Assembly (NCBI GenBank): GCA_041677345.1
Contig: JBAYQE010000017.1
Coordinates: 1-36,454 of the forward strand
Source: JALOAT01 sp041677345
Lineage (GTDB): Bacteria; Pseudomonadota; Gammaproteobacteria; Thiohalomonadales; Thiohalomonadaceae
Length of the DNA: 36,454 nt
Direction of reading: 5' to 3'
Below the pieces are notes generated by a model, which saw nothing but the letters and a program-made list of their open reading frames with translations, had not been told where the DNA came from and searched no databases. This document shows positions 8,541 to 16,900 of the stretch, one piece after another; the first letter of the stretch is position 1, and every line of letters starts with the position of its first letter. The position numbers were made by a program, and so were the translations under genes.

Positions 8541-10550
8541 ATGACGACCGACATCGCCAAGCGCATGGAGGAGCTGCGCGAGCAGATCCGCCACCACAAT
8601 TACCTCTATTACGTGCTCGACGCGCCGGAGATCCCGGATGCGGAGTACGACCGCCTGTTCCGCGAACTGGAGCAGCTTGAGACACAGTATCCGGCGTGGA
8701 TCACGCCCGATTCGCCTACGCAGCGCGTGGGCGCGGCACCGTCACGTGCCTTCGGCGAGGTGCGTCACGAAGTGCCCATGCTCTCCCTGGCGAACGCTTT
8801 CGCCGATAATGAGGTGGTTGACTTCGACCGGCGTATCCGCGAACGCCTGGATGTGGCCCATGTGGAATACACGGCCGAGCCGAAGATGGATGGCCTCGCC
8901 GTGAGCCTGCTCTACGAACACGGTGTGCTGGTGCGCGGCGCCACGCGCGGCGACGGCACCACGGGCGAGGACATTACCCGCAACGTGCGCACCATTCCGT
9001 CCATACCGCTCAAGCTCATCGGACACGGCTGGCCCATGCGCCTTGAAGTGCGCGGCGAGGTGTTCATGAGCAGACAGGGGCTCACGGCACTCAACCGCCG
9101 ACAGGCCGAGCAGGGCGACAGAACATTCGCCAATCCGCGCAACGCCGCTGCCGGCAGCCTGCGCCAGTTGGACCCGCGCATCACCGCCGCGCGCCCGCTG
9201 GAGATCTATATCTACGGTTTCGGCCAAGTGGAAGGCGGCAGTCTGCCCGACACCCAGTACGCCATCCTGCAACAATTTCGGCACTGGGGCCTGCGCGTCT
9301 CACCCGAGCTGAGGGTGGTGCAAGGGGCCACCGGCTGCCTGGACTACTATCGCAGCCTGGGCGAAAAACGCAGCGAGCTGCCTTACGACATCGATGGCGT
9401 GGTCTACAAGGTAAACCGCCTCGACCAGCAGCGTGAGATGGGCTTCGTGGCCCGCGCGCCACGCTGGGCCCTTGCCCACAAATTCCCGGCGCAGGAGGAG
9501 ATGACGCGCCTCATCGGCATCGACGTGCAGGTGGGGCGCACCGGCAAGCTCACACCGGTGGCGCGGCTCGAACCTGTGCACGTGGGCGGTGTGACCGTTA
9601 CCAACGCTACGCTGCACAACCAGGATGAGATCGAGCGCAAGGACGTGCGCATCGGCGACATCGTCATCGTGCGGCGCGCCGGCGATGTCATACCCGAGGT
9701 AGCGGGCGTGGTGCTCTCCCGGCGACCACCGCACGCGCGTCGCTTCCATATGCCTGCGCACTGTCCCGTGTGCGGCTCCGACGTGGTACGTGTGGAGGGC
9801 GAAGCCGACGCGCGCTGCAGCGGTGGACTGTTTTGCCCCGCGCAGCGCAAGGAGGCCATCAAGCACTTCGCATCACGCCGTGCCATGGACATCGAGGGCT
9901 TGGGTGACAAGCTGGTGGAGCAACTGGTGGAGCGCGGACTGGTCAAGGACGTGGCCGACCTGTATGCACTCGATCACGCCACCGTGACCGGCCTGGAGCG
10001 CATGGGTGACAAATCTGCCGAGAATCTCATCGCAGCCATCGAACGCAGCAGGTCCACCTCGCTGCCGCGCTTCCTCTACGCACTCGGGATCCGGGACGTG
10101 GGCGAGGCCACGGCACAAACACTGGCTCGCCATTTCGGCACCCTGCAGGCGCTCATGGCGGCCGACGAGGAGCAGCTTCAGCAGGTCCCCGACGTGGGGC
10201 CGGTGGTAGCCGCGAGTATCCACGCCTTTTTTGCCGAGCGACACAACGTCGAGGTGATCCACAAACTGCAGCGTGCGGGCGTGCACTGGCCGGAAGTTGC
10301 CGTGGCCCCACGCGAGGAACTGCCACTCGCCGGGAAAACAATCGTCCTCACCGGCACGCTCGCAGGCATGACCCGCGACCAGGCCAAGTCCCGCCTGGAG
10401 GCGCTCGGTGCCAAGGTGGCGGGCAGTGTGTCGAAGAAGACCGACTACGTGGTCGCCGGCGAGGCCGCCGGTTCCAAGCTCGACAAGGCCGTGGAACTGG
10501 GCATCACCGTGTTGGACGAACGGGGTTTGTCTAAACTTCTTGGGGAATAA
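8541..10550 (+). CDS. ligA: NAD+-dependent DNA ligase LigA
   Basis: Seals nicks in replication and repair using NAD+ as the adenylate donor. The 669 residues carry all domains in order. First is the Ia NAD-binding region, with RHHNYLYYVLDAPEIPDAEYD. Next is the adenylation domain with KMDG, catalytic Lys115, the same number as in E. coli. The OB fold follows, then a four-cysteine zinc finger (C408-x2-C411 and two later cysteines), helix-hairpin-helix repeats and a C-terminal BRCT domain from about residue 594. ATG at 8541 gives the canonical N-terminus, but only a weak, distant GGAG (8521-8524) precedes it. It follows zipA by 92 bp and is probably in the same transcript. Confidence 0.98.
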   Translation: MTTDIAKRMEELREQIRHHNYLYYVLDAPEIPDAEYDRLFRELEQLETQYPAWITPDSPTQRVGAAPSRAFGEVRHEVPMLSLANAFADNEVVDFDRRIRERLDVAHVEYTAEPKMDGLAVSLLYEHGVLVRGATRGDGTTGEDITRNVRTIPSIPLKLIGHGWPMRLEVRGEVFMSRQGLTALNRRQAEQGDRTFANPRNAAAGSLRQLDPRITAARPLEIYIYGFGQVEGGSLPDTQYAILQQFRHWGLRVSPELRVVQGATGCLDYYRSLGEKRSELPYDIDGVVYKVNRLDQQREMGFVARAPRWALAHKFPAQEEMTRLIGIDVQVGRTGKLTPVARLEPVHVGGVTVTNATLHNQDEIERKDVRIGDIVIVRRAGDVIPEVAGVVLSRRPPHARRFHMPAHCPVCGSDVVRVEGEADARCSGGLFCPAQRKEAIKHFASRRAMDIEGLGDKLVEQLVERGLVKDVADLYALDHATVTGLERMGDKSAENLIAAIERSRSTSLPRFLYALGIRDVGEATAQTLARHFGTLQALMAADEEQLQQVPDVGPVVAASIHAFFAERHNVEVIHKLQRAGVHWPEVAVAPREELPLAGKTIVLTGTLAGMTRDQAKSRLEALGAKVAGSVSKKTDYVVAGEAAGSKLDKAVELGITVLDERGLSKLLGE

Positions 10551-10769
10551 TATAGCGTCGGCGTGACGCGATCCTCATCAAAACAGCGAGGCGGGTCCTA
10601 TGGATGGGCATCGCATGTGCGCTTCGGGACGTGGCTGGGGCCACACCCCGCGCGCGAAGCCACGGCTGTACTGGCGTGCTCCCAGGCTCGGTTCCGGGCG
10701 GCCCGCGTGTCGTCCGCGCGAGCGCAGCTTTTGCTTGCGAAGCTGGGCACTGCCGATGGCGCACCGGCC

Positions 10770-11630
10770 GTGAAAGCCCTGGTCCTGGGCGCCGGGGGCC
10801 AAGTGGGGCGCGCCCTGCTTGCGTCCGTCCCAAAGGGGGTGGACGTGGACCCCTTGCCCCATCGCGTACTGGACATCGCAGATACCGAAGGCATCGAGTT
10901 CGTCCTGGACCGGCTGGGTCCGGCGCTGGTGATCAATGCTGCGGGTTACACCGGCGTGGAGCGGGCGGAGTTCGAGCGGGAGCGGGCCTTCGCCATCAAC
11001 GGCGAGGGGGTCAAGCACCTCTCCCTGGCCTGCGCGCGGCGTCATGTCCGGCTGGTACACATCTCCACCGATCACGTATTCGACGGCAAAGCGTCCAGAC
11101 CCTACCGCACCGACGCGCACTGCTCGCCCATCAACTTTTACGGCTTCAGCAAACTTGCAGGCGAACTTGCCGTGGCGGGCCACGAATGTGCCTTGGTGGT
11201 GCGCACGTCGCGCATCTATTCAAGCCACGGACGCAATTATGTGGGCTCCATGCTGGCACGGATGGCACAGCAGCGGAATGTGCATGCCGTGCACGACCAG
11301 ATCGCGGCGCCCACCTCTGCACGCTGTCTGGCCCGTTACCTGTGGCGTGCAGCCCTGTGCAAAGAGATCACGGGCGTGCGGCACTGGACCGATGCGGGGG
11401 AGGCGAGCTGGTACGAGTGGGCCTGCGCCATCCGCAGCGAGGGACTGGCGCTCGGATTGCTGAGGAGCGCCCCCCATCCCGCGCCCGTGGCCTCGAACGA
11501 TTGCCCCACTGCTGCGCGCCGACCGTCCTACACCGTACTCGAAACGGGCACCAGTGCCCGCGAGCTCGATTTCGAACCGCTGCCGTGGCGGACGGGGTTG
11601 CGGGCGGTGTTGATGGAGTTAAATCGGTGA
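10770..11630 (+). CDS. RmlD-like dTDP-4-dehydrorhamnose reductase family protein
   Basis: Extended short-chain dehydrogenase of the RmlD family, which reduces dTDP-4-keto-6-deoxyhexoses with NAD(P)H to make dTDP-rhamnose. The nucleotide loop GAGGQVGRAL lies at the N-terminus. VINAAGYTGVERAE, ISTDHVFDG and the YxxxK-type YGFSK follow, then RTSRIYSSHGRNYV and DQIAAPTSA, all typical of RmlD. GTG at 10770 is chosen because homology begins there (VKALVLGAGG), giving 286 residues. The frame is open back to 10563, but that extra N-terminus has no family match, atypical codons and rather low complexity. No rmlABC genes are adjacent, so the true substrate is uncertain. It follows ligA on the same strand. 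Confidence 0.8.
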   Translation: MKALVLGAGGQVGRALLASVPKGVDVDPLPHRVLDIADTEGIEFVLDRLGPALVINAAGYTGVERAEFERERAFAINGEGVKHLSLACARRHVRLVHISTDHVFDGKASRPYRTDAHCSPINFYGFSKLAGELAVAGHECALVVRTSRIYSSHGRNYVGSMLARMAQQRNVHAVHDQIAAPTSARCLARYLWRAALCKEITGVRHWTDAGEASWYEWACAIRSEGLALGLLRSAPHPAPVASNDCPTAARRPSYTVLETGTSARELDFEPLPWRTGLRAVLMELNR

Positions 11631-11660
11631 AGGAGACCTTGCTCCCACAAGGCTCGCTCC

Positions 11661-11741
11661 CGTAGGTCACGTTGCGAAGCTACGTGACATTTTCGAACCG
11701 CGCATGTCACGTAGGCGCTGCGCGCCAACGTGGCCTACGAC
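11661..11741. repeat. Long double palindrome, copy 1
   Basis: An 81-bp element lies between two convergent genes. Outer arms CGTAGGTCACGTTG and CAACGTGGCCTACG pair with one G-T mismatch. Inside them CTACGTGACA pairs with TGTCACGTAG. A nearly identical copy is at 15882-15963, and a shorter relative at 25995-26030. The form is that of a REP-like element with nested hairpins. Confidence 0.8.
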
Positions 11742-11754
11742 GTTTGCAAATCGC

Positions 11755-11784
11755 CACGCACGGACGCAATCGCGCCCGTGCGTG
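11755..11784 (-). terminator. Probable terminator of the chemoreceptor gene
   Basis: Arms CACGCACGG (11755-11763) and CCGTGCGTG (11776-11784) form a perfect 9-bp GC-rich stem with a 12-nt loop. On the minus strand it lies 11 bp after the mcp stop codon and is followed by GCGATTTGC, a weak T-run. The position fits an intrinsic terminator better than the tail does. Confidence 0.45.
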
Positions 11785-11794
11785 CGGCTCACGA

Positions 11795-13702
11795 TCACAC
11801 CTTGAAGCGCCCGACCAGTCCGTCCAGTTCGGCGGCGAGTCGCCGGATCTCCTTGCTGGCGGCCGAGGTTTGATGGGTGCCTTCGGCGGACATCTCGGCC
11901 ACGTGGCTGATGTTGACGATGTTCTTGTTGATCTCCTCGGCCACCGCGCTTTGTTCCTCGACCGCGCTCGCAATCTGCACGTTCATGTCAGAGATTACGC
12001 TCACCGCCTTGGCAATCGAATCGAGAGCAGCACCCGCATTGGCTGCCTGACTGACGGTCTCCTGTGCCTTGATGCGCCCATTCTCCATGGTGTGCGCCAT
12101 ATCCTTGGCGGCCTGCTGCAGCCTTTCGATCATGGCCTCGATCTCCTGCGTCGACTTCTGCGTGCGCTTGGCGAGCACGCGCACTTCGTCGGCGACTACG
12201 GCGAAGCCACGACCCTGTTCGCCCGCGCGTGCGGCCTCTATGGCGGCGTTCAGGGCAAGCAGGTTGGTCTGTTCGGCGATGCCCCGAATCACGTCCAGCA
12301 CGGTGCCGATCTCACGGCTGTCCTGCTCCAGGCGCTGCATGGAACCGGCAGCTTGTTCCACCTCGCCCGCGAGGGCTGTGATCACCTGCACGGTGTCGCT
12401 CACCACATGCTGGCCCTGGTTCGCCTCACGGTCTGCCGTGGTGGCCGCTTCGGCAGCATGTGTGGCGCTGCGCGCCACTTCCTGCACGGTGGCTGCCATC
12501 TCGTTGATCGCCGTAGCCACCTGATCGGTCTCGGACTGCTGTTCACGAATGCCGCGATCGGTCTCTGCCGTGATGCTGTTCATGCGATCGGACGCGCTGT
12601 GCAGTTGTCCGGTTGCATTGGCCACGTCGTGCACCAGGGTCTGGATCTTCTCGGTGAAGCGGTTGAATGCGGCGGCGAGGCGCGCCAGTTCGTTGCGGCC
12701 GCTGGCATCCAGGCGACGGGTGAGGTCGCCTTCGCCCTCGGCGATGTCTTCCATGGTGAGTGCCGCCGCGTAAAGTGGCCGCGTGATGGTGCGTGAGATG
12801 ACCCAAGCAAGCAGCATGCCCAAGCCCAGCGCGACCGCACCGATGGCCAGGGTGGCGTTGCGTGCGTCGGCCATGGCGCCCACGAAATAGCTGCGGTCCA
12901 TGGCCAATTCGACCACGCCGATGGGGGTGCCGGCATAGTCGGTTACGGCGCCCGCATAGATGGTCATGGGGCGGCCGTTCAACGCCATGCGTCGGATGAC
13001 GGTGTCACCACCTAGGGCGGTCGCCATGTCACCGGCATCGAGCACGCTCTCGCCCATGGTACTGGCGAAGGACTTGAACTGGTTGTTTTCTGCGGTGCGC
13101 AGCGCCACCTCCACACCGTAGCTGCGCTTGAAAGCATCGAAGAACGCTTGGCCGAAGGACATGCCGAACTCGACGGAGCCGAGGTGCCGGCCCGCGTGAG
13201 ACACGGGAACCACGCCGCGAATGCCGATCCCGGCAACGCCCTTCTCCAGGCCGAACACCGAACGACGCTCGGTGTTGGCGCGTACCACGGTGTGACGGAA
13301 GCCGGACAGATCGTCACCCCATTGGTTCGGCATATGTACGCGGAACATGGATGTGGCGGGCGGGGTGTGGAACTGAAACTGGTTGACCGCGTGTTCCTTT
13401 TTCAGGGCCTCGAAGGCCGGCAACAGCATGCCACGCAGGCGCTCGCGGTCATCGGCAGCCATCGCGGCCTGGATGTCCGGGACCTGGGAGACGAACATGG
13501 CCATGGTCTCGGCCATTCTGCCCTGGCCCTCGATCTTCGAGATCAAGGTCTGGTAATGACGGGTGAGTGCATCTTTCTCCGCCTCGGCCAGCATGCCGTC
13601 GATCTTGCCAAGCACGGTTGGGGTGATGACGCCGAGGGCCAGCATCAGGACCAGGGTGCAACCCACGCCGATGCGGGTGCCAATGGTGATGTTCTGGAAC
13701 AT
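11795..13702 (-). CDS. Methyl-accepting chemotaxis protein with periplasmic double-Cache-type sensor
   Basis: Transmembrane chemoreceptor that signals through CheW/CheA. ATG at 13702 is preceded by GGAGAG at ideal spacing, which favours it over the longer frame from 13723; it gives 635 residues. The N-terminal membrane segment is at about 10-30. A large periplasmic sensor of about 250 residues follows, with the pattern of a dCache_3-type domain, and a second membrane segment is at about 280-305. HAMP follows, then the cytoplasmic signalling domain with the conserved tip EQTNLLALNAAIEAARAGE. No CheB/CheR-binding pentapeptide is seen at the C-terminus (it ends VGRFKV). It stands alone with no other che genes nearby. 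Its ligand is unknown. It lies 135 bp downstream of the isomerase gene and may be its own transcript. Confidence 0.93.
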   Translation of the reverse strand: MFQNITIGTRIGVGCTLVLMLALGVITPTVLGKIDGMLAEAEKDALTRHYQTLISKIEGQGRMAETMAMFVSQVPDIQAAMAADDRERLRGMLLPAFEALKKEHAVNQFQFHTPPATSMFRVHMPNQWGDDLSGFRHTVVRANTERRSVFGLEKGVAGIGIRGVVPVSHAGRHLGSVEFGMSFGQAFFDAFKRSYGVEVALRTAENNQFKSFASTMGESVLDAGDMATALGGDTVIRRMALNGRPMTIYAGAVTDYAGTPIGVVELAMDRSYFVGAMADARNATLAIGAVALGLGMLLAWVISRTITRPLYAAALTMEDIAEGEGDLTRRLDASGRNELARLAAAFNRFTEKIQTLVHDVANATGQLHSASDRMNSITAETDRGIREQQSETDQVATAINEMAATVQEVARSATHAAEAATTADREANQGQHVVSDTVQVITALAGEVEQAAGSMQRLEQDSREIGTVLDVIRGIAEQTNLLALNAAIEAARAGEQGRGFAVVADEVRVLAKRTQKSTQEIEAMIERLQQAAKDMAHTMENGRIKAQETVSQAANAGAALDSIAKAVSVISDMNVQIASAVEEQSAVAEEINKNIVNISHVAEMSAEGTHQTSAASKEIRRLAAELDGLVGRFKV

Positions 13703-13726
13703 CGTCTCTCCGCGGATTCTCATATA

Positions 13727-13758
13727 CCGGCCGCCGCTCCGGAGATCGGAGCGGCCGG
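13727..13758. other. Strong hairpin upstream of the chemoreceptor gene
   Basis: CCGCTCCG (13734-13741) and CGGAGCGG (13747-13754) form a perfect 8-bp stem with a 5-nt loop, extended by CCGG on each side past a 3-nt bulge. It is in the gap between the isomerase gene and mcp, on their shared strand. It is followed by a T-rich run only on the plus strand, where no gene would use it. On the minus strand it may be an mRNA 3'-end hairpin for the isomerase or part of the mcp leader. Confidence 0.4.
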
Positions 13759-13837
13759 CTTCTTTGTTCTTATTGTTCGTCCCGATAAGGAGAAAACTTA
13801 AGGGGGCGGAGAGTCTGCGGGAAAGGTAACGGCAGGA

Positions 13838-14605
13838 TCAAGGCGCTGTGCGTTCGACCTTGGCGCTTTTCTTCAGGTTTTCCACATAGTCCGCGATGCG
13901 GCGTTGCTGCAGTGCAGCACGCAGCCGTTCCTTCACATCCGCGAAGGCCGGCGGCGGCACGGTCCGGGTGTCCTCGAGACGGATGATGTGCCAGCCGTAT
14001 TGGGTCTGCACCGGTGTCTTGGTGAAACTGCCCTTCTTGAGCCCGCGCACCGCCTCGGCGAAGGGCGGTACCATCTGCTCCGCCGAGAACCAGCCCAGGT
14101 CACCACCGCTCTTGCCGGTGGGACCGGTGGAATGCTTCTGCGCCAGCTCGTCAAAATCACCACCCTTCTCCAGGTCCTTGATGATCTCCTTGGCCTTGGC
14201 CTCATCTGCGACCAGGATATGGCGCGCCCTGTATTCCTCGCGTGACAACTGGCCCTTGAGTTTGTCGTACTCGGCCTTGAGCTCATCTTCGCCCACGGGA
14301 CGCTGCTCGAGCGTCTGACGCACCACGGCCGCCATGAGTACGCGTTCGCGCATCTCCGCTATCTCGCGCTCCACCTGCGCGTCCTTGTCGAGACCGCGGC
14401 GCAAGGCGTCCTGGTAGATGAGTTCGCGTGCCACCAGCTCATCCACCAGTTGCTCCTTGGATGCGCCCGGACGCTCTGTGTGGTACTGCTCCACTTCTGC
14501 CTGGGTGACGGGCTCGCCATTGACCGTAGCGACCACGTCGGAATCGGCGGCGAAAGCGCAAGGGGAGAGCAGCAGCACGGCACCACCAACCATGTTTTTC
14601 TTCAT
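13838..14605 (-). CDS. Periplasmic parvulin-type peptidyl-prolyl isomerase
   Basis: Catalyses cis-trans isomerisation of proline peptide bonds and probably helps fold exported or outer-membrane proteins, as SurA/PpiD/PrsA relatives do. A 19-20 residue signal peptide (MKKNMVGGAVLLLSPCAFA) precedes a SurA-like helical N-domain with VNGEPVTQAEVEQY. The parvulin core follows, with YRARHILVADEAKAKEI, FDELAQKHSTGPTGKSGGDLGWF and the final TQYGWHIIRLED. A helical C-terminal tail follows. LSPC near residue 16 is not a proper lipobox because proline takes the small-residue position. An AAGGAG ribosome site precedes the ATG. It is 18 bp after bolA and completes the yciB-yciI-bolA run. Confidence 0.92.
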   Translation of the reverse strand: MKKNMVGGAVLLLSPCAFAADSDVVATVNGEPVTQAEVEQYHTERPGASKEQLVDELVARELIYQDALRRGLDKDAQVEREIAEMRERVLMAAVVRQTLEQRPVGEDELKAEYDKLKGQLSREEYRARHILVADEAKAKEIIKDLEKGGDFDELAQKHSTGPTGKSGGDLGWFSAEQMVPPFAEAVRGLKKGSFTKTPVQTQYGWHIIRLEDTRTVPPPAFADVKERLRAALQQRRIADYVENLKKSAKVERTAP

Positions 14606-14623
14606 TGCGTGCTCCTTGTGGAC

Positions 14624-14899
14624 TCAGGCCTGTTCGGCGGGGGCGCTGGCGTGGATGCTGAGCGCATGGATGTGCTCGGGCATGAGTTCTGCGAGCGCGG
14701 CATAGACCATGCGATGGCGCTCGAGGGTGTTCTTGCCGCTGAACGCAGGGGACACCAGCCGCACCGTGAAATGACCGGCACCGCCGGCGCTGGCGTGGCC
14801 GGCATGCTTATGACTGTCGTCCGTGATTTCAATGGCGGAGGGCGCGAAGGCACTCACCAGTTTCTCGCGGATGGCGGTGGGGCGCTGTTCGGGCGTCAT
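14624..14899 (-). CDS. BolA family protein
   Basis: Small cytoplasmic BolA-fold protein; such proteins pair with monothiol glutaredoxins and bind iron-sulfur clusters or DNA, linked to cell shape and stress. The 91-residue product has the family core SAIEITDDSHKHAGHA, FTVRLVSPAFSGKNTLERHR with the conserved HR pair, and MVYAALAELMPEHIHALSI. The ATG at 14899 shares one base with the stop of yciI (TGATG). A GTG directly before it, at 14902, is also possible. No glutaredoxin gene is in the window. Which of the BolA, IbaG or YrbA-type groups it belongs to cannot be settled from sequence alone. Confidence 0.93.
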   Translation of the reverse strand: MTPEQRPTAIREKLVSAFAPSAIEITDDSHKHAGHASAGGAGHFTVRLVSPAFSGKNTLERHRMVYAALAELMPEHIHALSIHASAPAEQA

Positions 14900-15201
14900 C
14901 ACGGCAGTACCTTACGGAAGGGTTTGACGACCACTTCAGCATAGACGCCGGCGGCCACATAGGGATCAGCATCGGCCCAGGCACGGGCCTCCTCGATGGA
15001 CGGGAAGTGGGCCACCACCAGGCTGCCCGTGAAGCCTGCCGGGCCCGGGTCTTCGCCGTCGATGGCCGGGTGGGGACCGGCCAGCACCAGGCGGCCCTGC
15101 TCCTGGAGCAGTTCGAGTCGCTTGAGGTGTTCGGGGCGTGCGGCCAGACGGCGCTCCAGCGAGTCTGCCTGGTCGTGGGCGATGATGGCGTACAGCATCA
15201 T
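14899..15201 (-). CDS. yciI: YciI family protein
   Basis: Small ferredoxin-like-fold protein of the YciI family, about 100 residues; the biological role is unknown, though the conserved His/Asp pair suggests an enzyme. It shows MLYAIIAHDQADSLERRLAARPEHL, then GRLVLAGPHPAIDGEDPG, GSLVVAHFPSIEEARAWADADPY and the closing VVVKPFRKVLP, close to E. coli YciI. His and Asp of YAIIAHDQ are the presumed active pair. ATG at 15201 overlaps the yciB stop as ATGA and has AGGA upstream; the second ATG at 15198 is equally good. It sits between yciB and bolA, with overlaps at both ends, so the three are co-translated. Confidence 0.92.
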   Translation of the reverse strand: MMLYAIIAHDQADSLERRLAARPEHLKRLELLQEQGRLVLAGPHPAIDGEDPGPAGFTGSLVVAHFPSIEEARAWADADPYVAAGVYAEVVVKPFRKVLP

Positions 15202-15776
15202 TCGGTTTCCTGTTGTTGGTTCTCGTCGTCGCGCACATGACGCGCCATGTAGAAGGCTTGGGCGAGCACGAAGGCCAAGGTCAGCCCCATCATGCCGAAG
15301 AGTTTGAAGTTGACCCAGATGGCCTCGCGCTCGGCTGCCGGCATGTCCGGGGCGTAGTAGAACGCCACATAGAGGTTGGCAGCACCCAGCAGCAGAAAGA
15401 ACACCACCCAGCTCCAGTTGAGGCGGCCCCAGACCCACTCCGGCAGGGTCACCTGGCCGCCTATCATGCGCTGTACCAGGGTCTTTTCGCCGATGAAGCG
15501 GCTACCCAGGAAGGCGATGGCGAACAGCCAGTTGACCAGCGTGGGTTTCCACATGATGAAGCGATTGTCCTGCAACAGCAGGGTGGCGCCGCCCAGCACC
15601 ACGACCAGTCCCAGGGTGACGAGGTGCATGTTCTCCACGCGCCGGTGGCGCCACCAGTGCACGGCCACCTGCACGATGGACGCAGCGATGGCCACGGCCG
15701 TGGCTGCATAGATGCCCCATACCTTGTAGGCGATGAAGAACAGCAGGATGGGGAAGAAATCGAACAGGAGTTTCAT
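15198..15776 (-). CDS. yciB: Inner-membrane septation protein YciB (IspA/IspZ family)
   Basis: Multi-pass inner-membrane protein (old name septation protein A) linked to cell-envelope synthesis and division. ATG at 15776 gives the canonical start MKLLFDFFPILLFFIAYKVW and 192 residues; the frame runs further upstream without family support. Five hydrophobic segments are visible, with RFIMWKPTLVNWLFA, FLGSRFIGEKTLVQRM and LNWSWVVFFLLLGAANLYVA as clear family motifs. It is the first gene of a run with yciI, bolA and the isomerase. A TTAGAGT-like -10 lies about 30 bp upstream, near 15807. Confidence 0.95.
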   Translation of the reverse strand: MKLLFDFFPILLFFIAYKVWGIYAATAVAIAASIVQVAVHWWRHRRVENMHLVTLGLVVVLGGATLLLQDNRFIMWKPTLVNWLFAIAFLGSRFIGEKTLVQRMIGGQVTLPEWVWGRLNWSWVVFFLLLGAANLYVAFYYAPDMPAAEREAIWVNFKLFGMMGLTLAFVLAQAFYMARHVRDDENQQQETE

Positions 15777-15881
15777 GGTTTTTCGAGCATTTTCGTGCGC
15801 CGGGCACTCTAACACACCGTAACGTCTGTGGGTCGGGGCCGACGGCGTGGAATCCGGGATTTTCGCTTAGCGGTCGTGGTG

Positions 15882-15963
15882 GTCGTAGGTCACGTTGCGA
15901 CTACGTGACATCTTCCAACCGCGCATGGTCACGTAGGCGCTGCGCGCCAACGTGGCCTACGAC
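15882..15963. repeat. Long double palindrome, copy 2
   Basis: Second copy of the element at 11661-11741. Outer arms GTCGTAGGTCACGTTG and CAACGTGGCCTACGAC differ from perfect pairing at one G-T position, and CTACGTGACA pairs inside with GGTCACGTAG. It fills the divergent region between yciB and rnm, ending about 40 bp before the rnm -10. The two copies are almost identical, which suggests recent spread or gene conversion. Confidence 0.8.
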
Positions 15964-16001
15964 TGAACACAGACTTGGATTCCGGATCACACAATCCAAG
16001 C

Positions 16002-16007
16002 TACAAT
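16002..16007 (+). promoter_or_regulatory. -10 element (TACAAT) just before rnm
   Basis: TACAAT matches the -10 consensus TATAAT at five of six bases and ends 8 nt before the rnm ATG, so transcription would start at or within a few bases of the start codon. No ribosome site is visible. A TTGGAT at 15975-15980 is too far (21 bp) for an ideal -35. Confidence 0.5.
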
Positions 16008-16015
16008 GCGCCGCC

Positions 16016-16900
16016 ATGATTCATGACCTCCATTCCCATTCCCTTGCCTCCGACGGGACCCTCTCCCCGCGCGACCTGGTGGCGCGCGCCGCTGCCGCAG
16101 GTGTGCAGGTGCTCGCCCTGACCGATCACGACGACACAGCCGGGATCGCCGAGGCGGAACTGGCCGCGGCCGAATTCGGTATCCGCCTGGTGCCGGGGGT
16201 GGAGATCTCGGTGACCTGGGACAAACGGACCCTGCACGTGGTTGGCCTGGGCATCGATCCGGCCAATCCGGTGCTGGACGAGGGTCTGGCACGGCTGCGG
16301 GCCTACCGTGACTGGCGCGCCGAGGAGATCGGCCGGCGCCTGGCCCGGCACGGGGTACGCGATGCCCACGCGGGCGCCCGTGCCCTGGCACAGGGGCGCA
16401 TCGTGAGCCGTACCCATTTCGCCCATTACCTGGTGTCTCAGGGTTTTGGCCGCAACACGCGCGCGGTGTTCCAGCATTTCCTGCGTCGCAACAAGCCCGG
16501 CCACGTGCCGGGCGAATGGGCCGGCCTGGAGGAGGTCGTGGGCTGGATCCGCGCGGCCGGCGGCGTGGCCGTGGTGGCCCACCCGGCCCGCTATGATCTC
16601 TCGGCCACCAAGCTGCGTCGGCTGCTTGGGGAATTCATGGCCTGCGGCGGCGAGGCCATGGAGGTGGTGTCCGGGAGCCATAGCCGTGAGGACAACGAGA
16701 CCATGGCCGCCCATGCCCGCCGCACCGGGCTGCTGGCCTCGGCGGGCTCCGATTTCCATGGCCCGGAGAACCCCTGGGTGGAACTGGGCCGGTTACCTGA
16801 ATTGCCGGCCGGGTGCCGGCCCGTGTGGGAAGGCGAGGCCTGGCTGCGCGGACACAGCCGCGCCAGCGCCCCTGTTGCAGGAATACCCGTCAACGTATGA
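16016..16900 (+). CDS. rnm: PHP-domain 5'-3' exoribonuclease, RNase AM (YciV) family
   Basis: PHP-fold metal phosphoesterase. E. coli RNase AM trims 5' ends of ribosomal RNAs and degrades short oligonucleotides; that role is known for the family and inferred here. Metal ligands are evident: DLHSHSLASDGTLSP near the N-terminus, ALTDHDDTAGIAEA, PGVEIS, RTHFAHYLV, VVAHPARYDLS and SAGSDFHGP near the C-terminus. ATG at 16016 starts at MIHDLHSHS exactly where homology begins; the frame extends upstream through a repeat and was rejected. The 294-residue length fits. Its stop overlaps yciO by 4 bp (ATGA), the same neighbour pair as in E. coli. Confidence 0.92.
   Translation: MIHDLHSHSLASDGTLSPRDLVARAAAAGVQVLALTDHDDTAGIAEAELAAAEFGIRLVPGVEISVTWDKRTLHVVGLGIDPANPVLDEGLARLRAYRDWRAEEIGRRLARHGVRDAHAGARALAQGRIVSRTHFAHYLVSQGFGRNTRAVFQHFLRRNKPGHVPGEWAGLEEVVGWIRAAGGVAVVAHPARYDLSATKLRRLLGEFMACGGEAMEVVSGSHSREDNETMAAHARRTGLLASAGSDFHGPENPWVELGRLPELPAGCRPVWEGEAWLRGHSRASAPVAGIPVNV

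Noticed and set aside
10563..10769. N-terminal extension of the RmlD-like frame (69 residues)
   Set aside because: It has no family similarity, poor codon bias and low complexity; homology begins at the GTG at 10770.
13774..13801. Sigma-28 (FliA) promoter for the chemoreceptor gene
   Set aside because: TTAAGTTT on the minus strand fits a -35, but nothing close to GCCGATAA follows at 11 nt on that strand; the CCCGATAA present is on the wrong strand.
14561..14605. Lipoprotein signal in the parvulin isomerase
   Set aside because: LSPC has proline where a lipobox needs Gly, Ala or Ser, so signal peptidase I cleavage after AFA is more likely.
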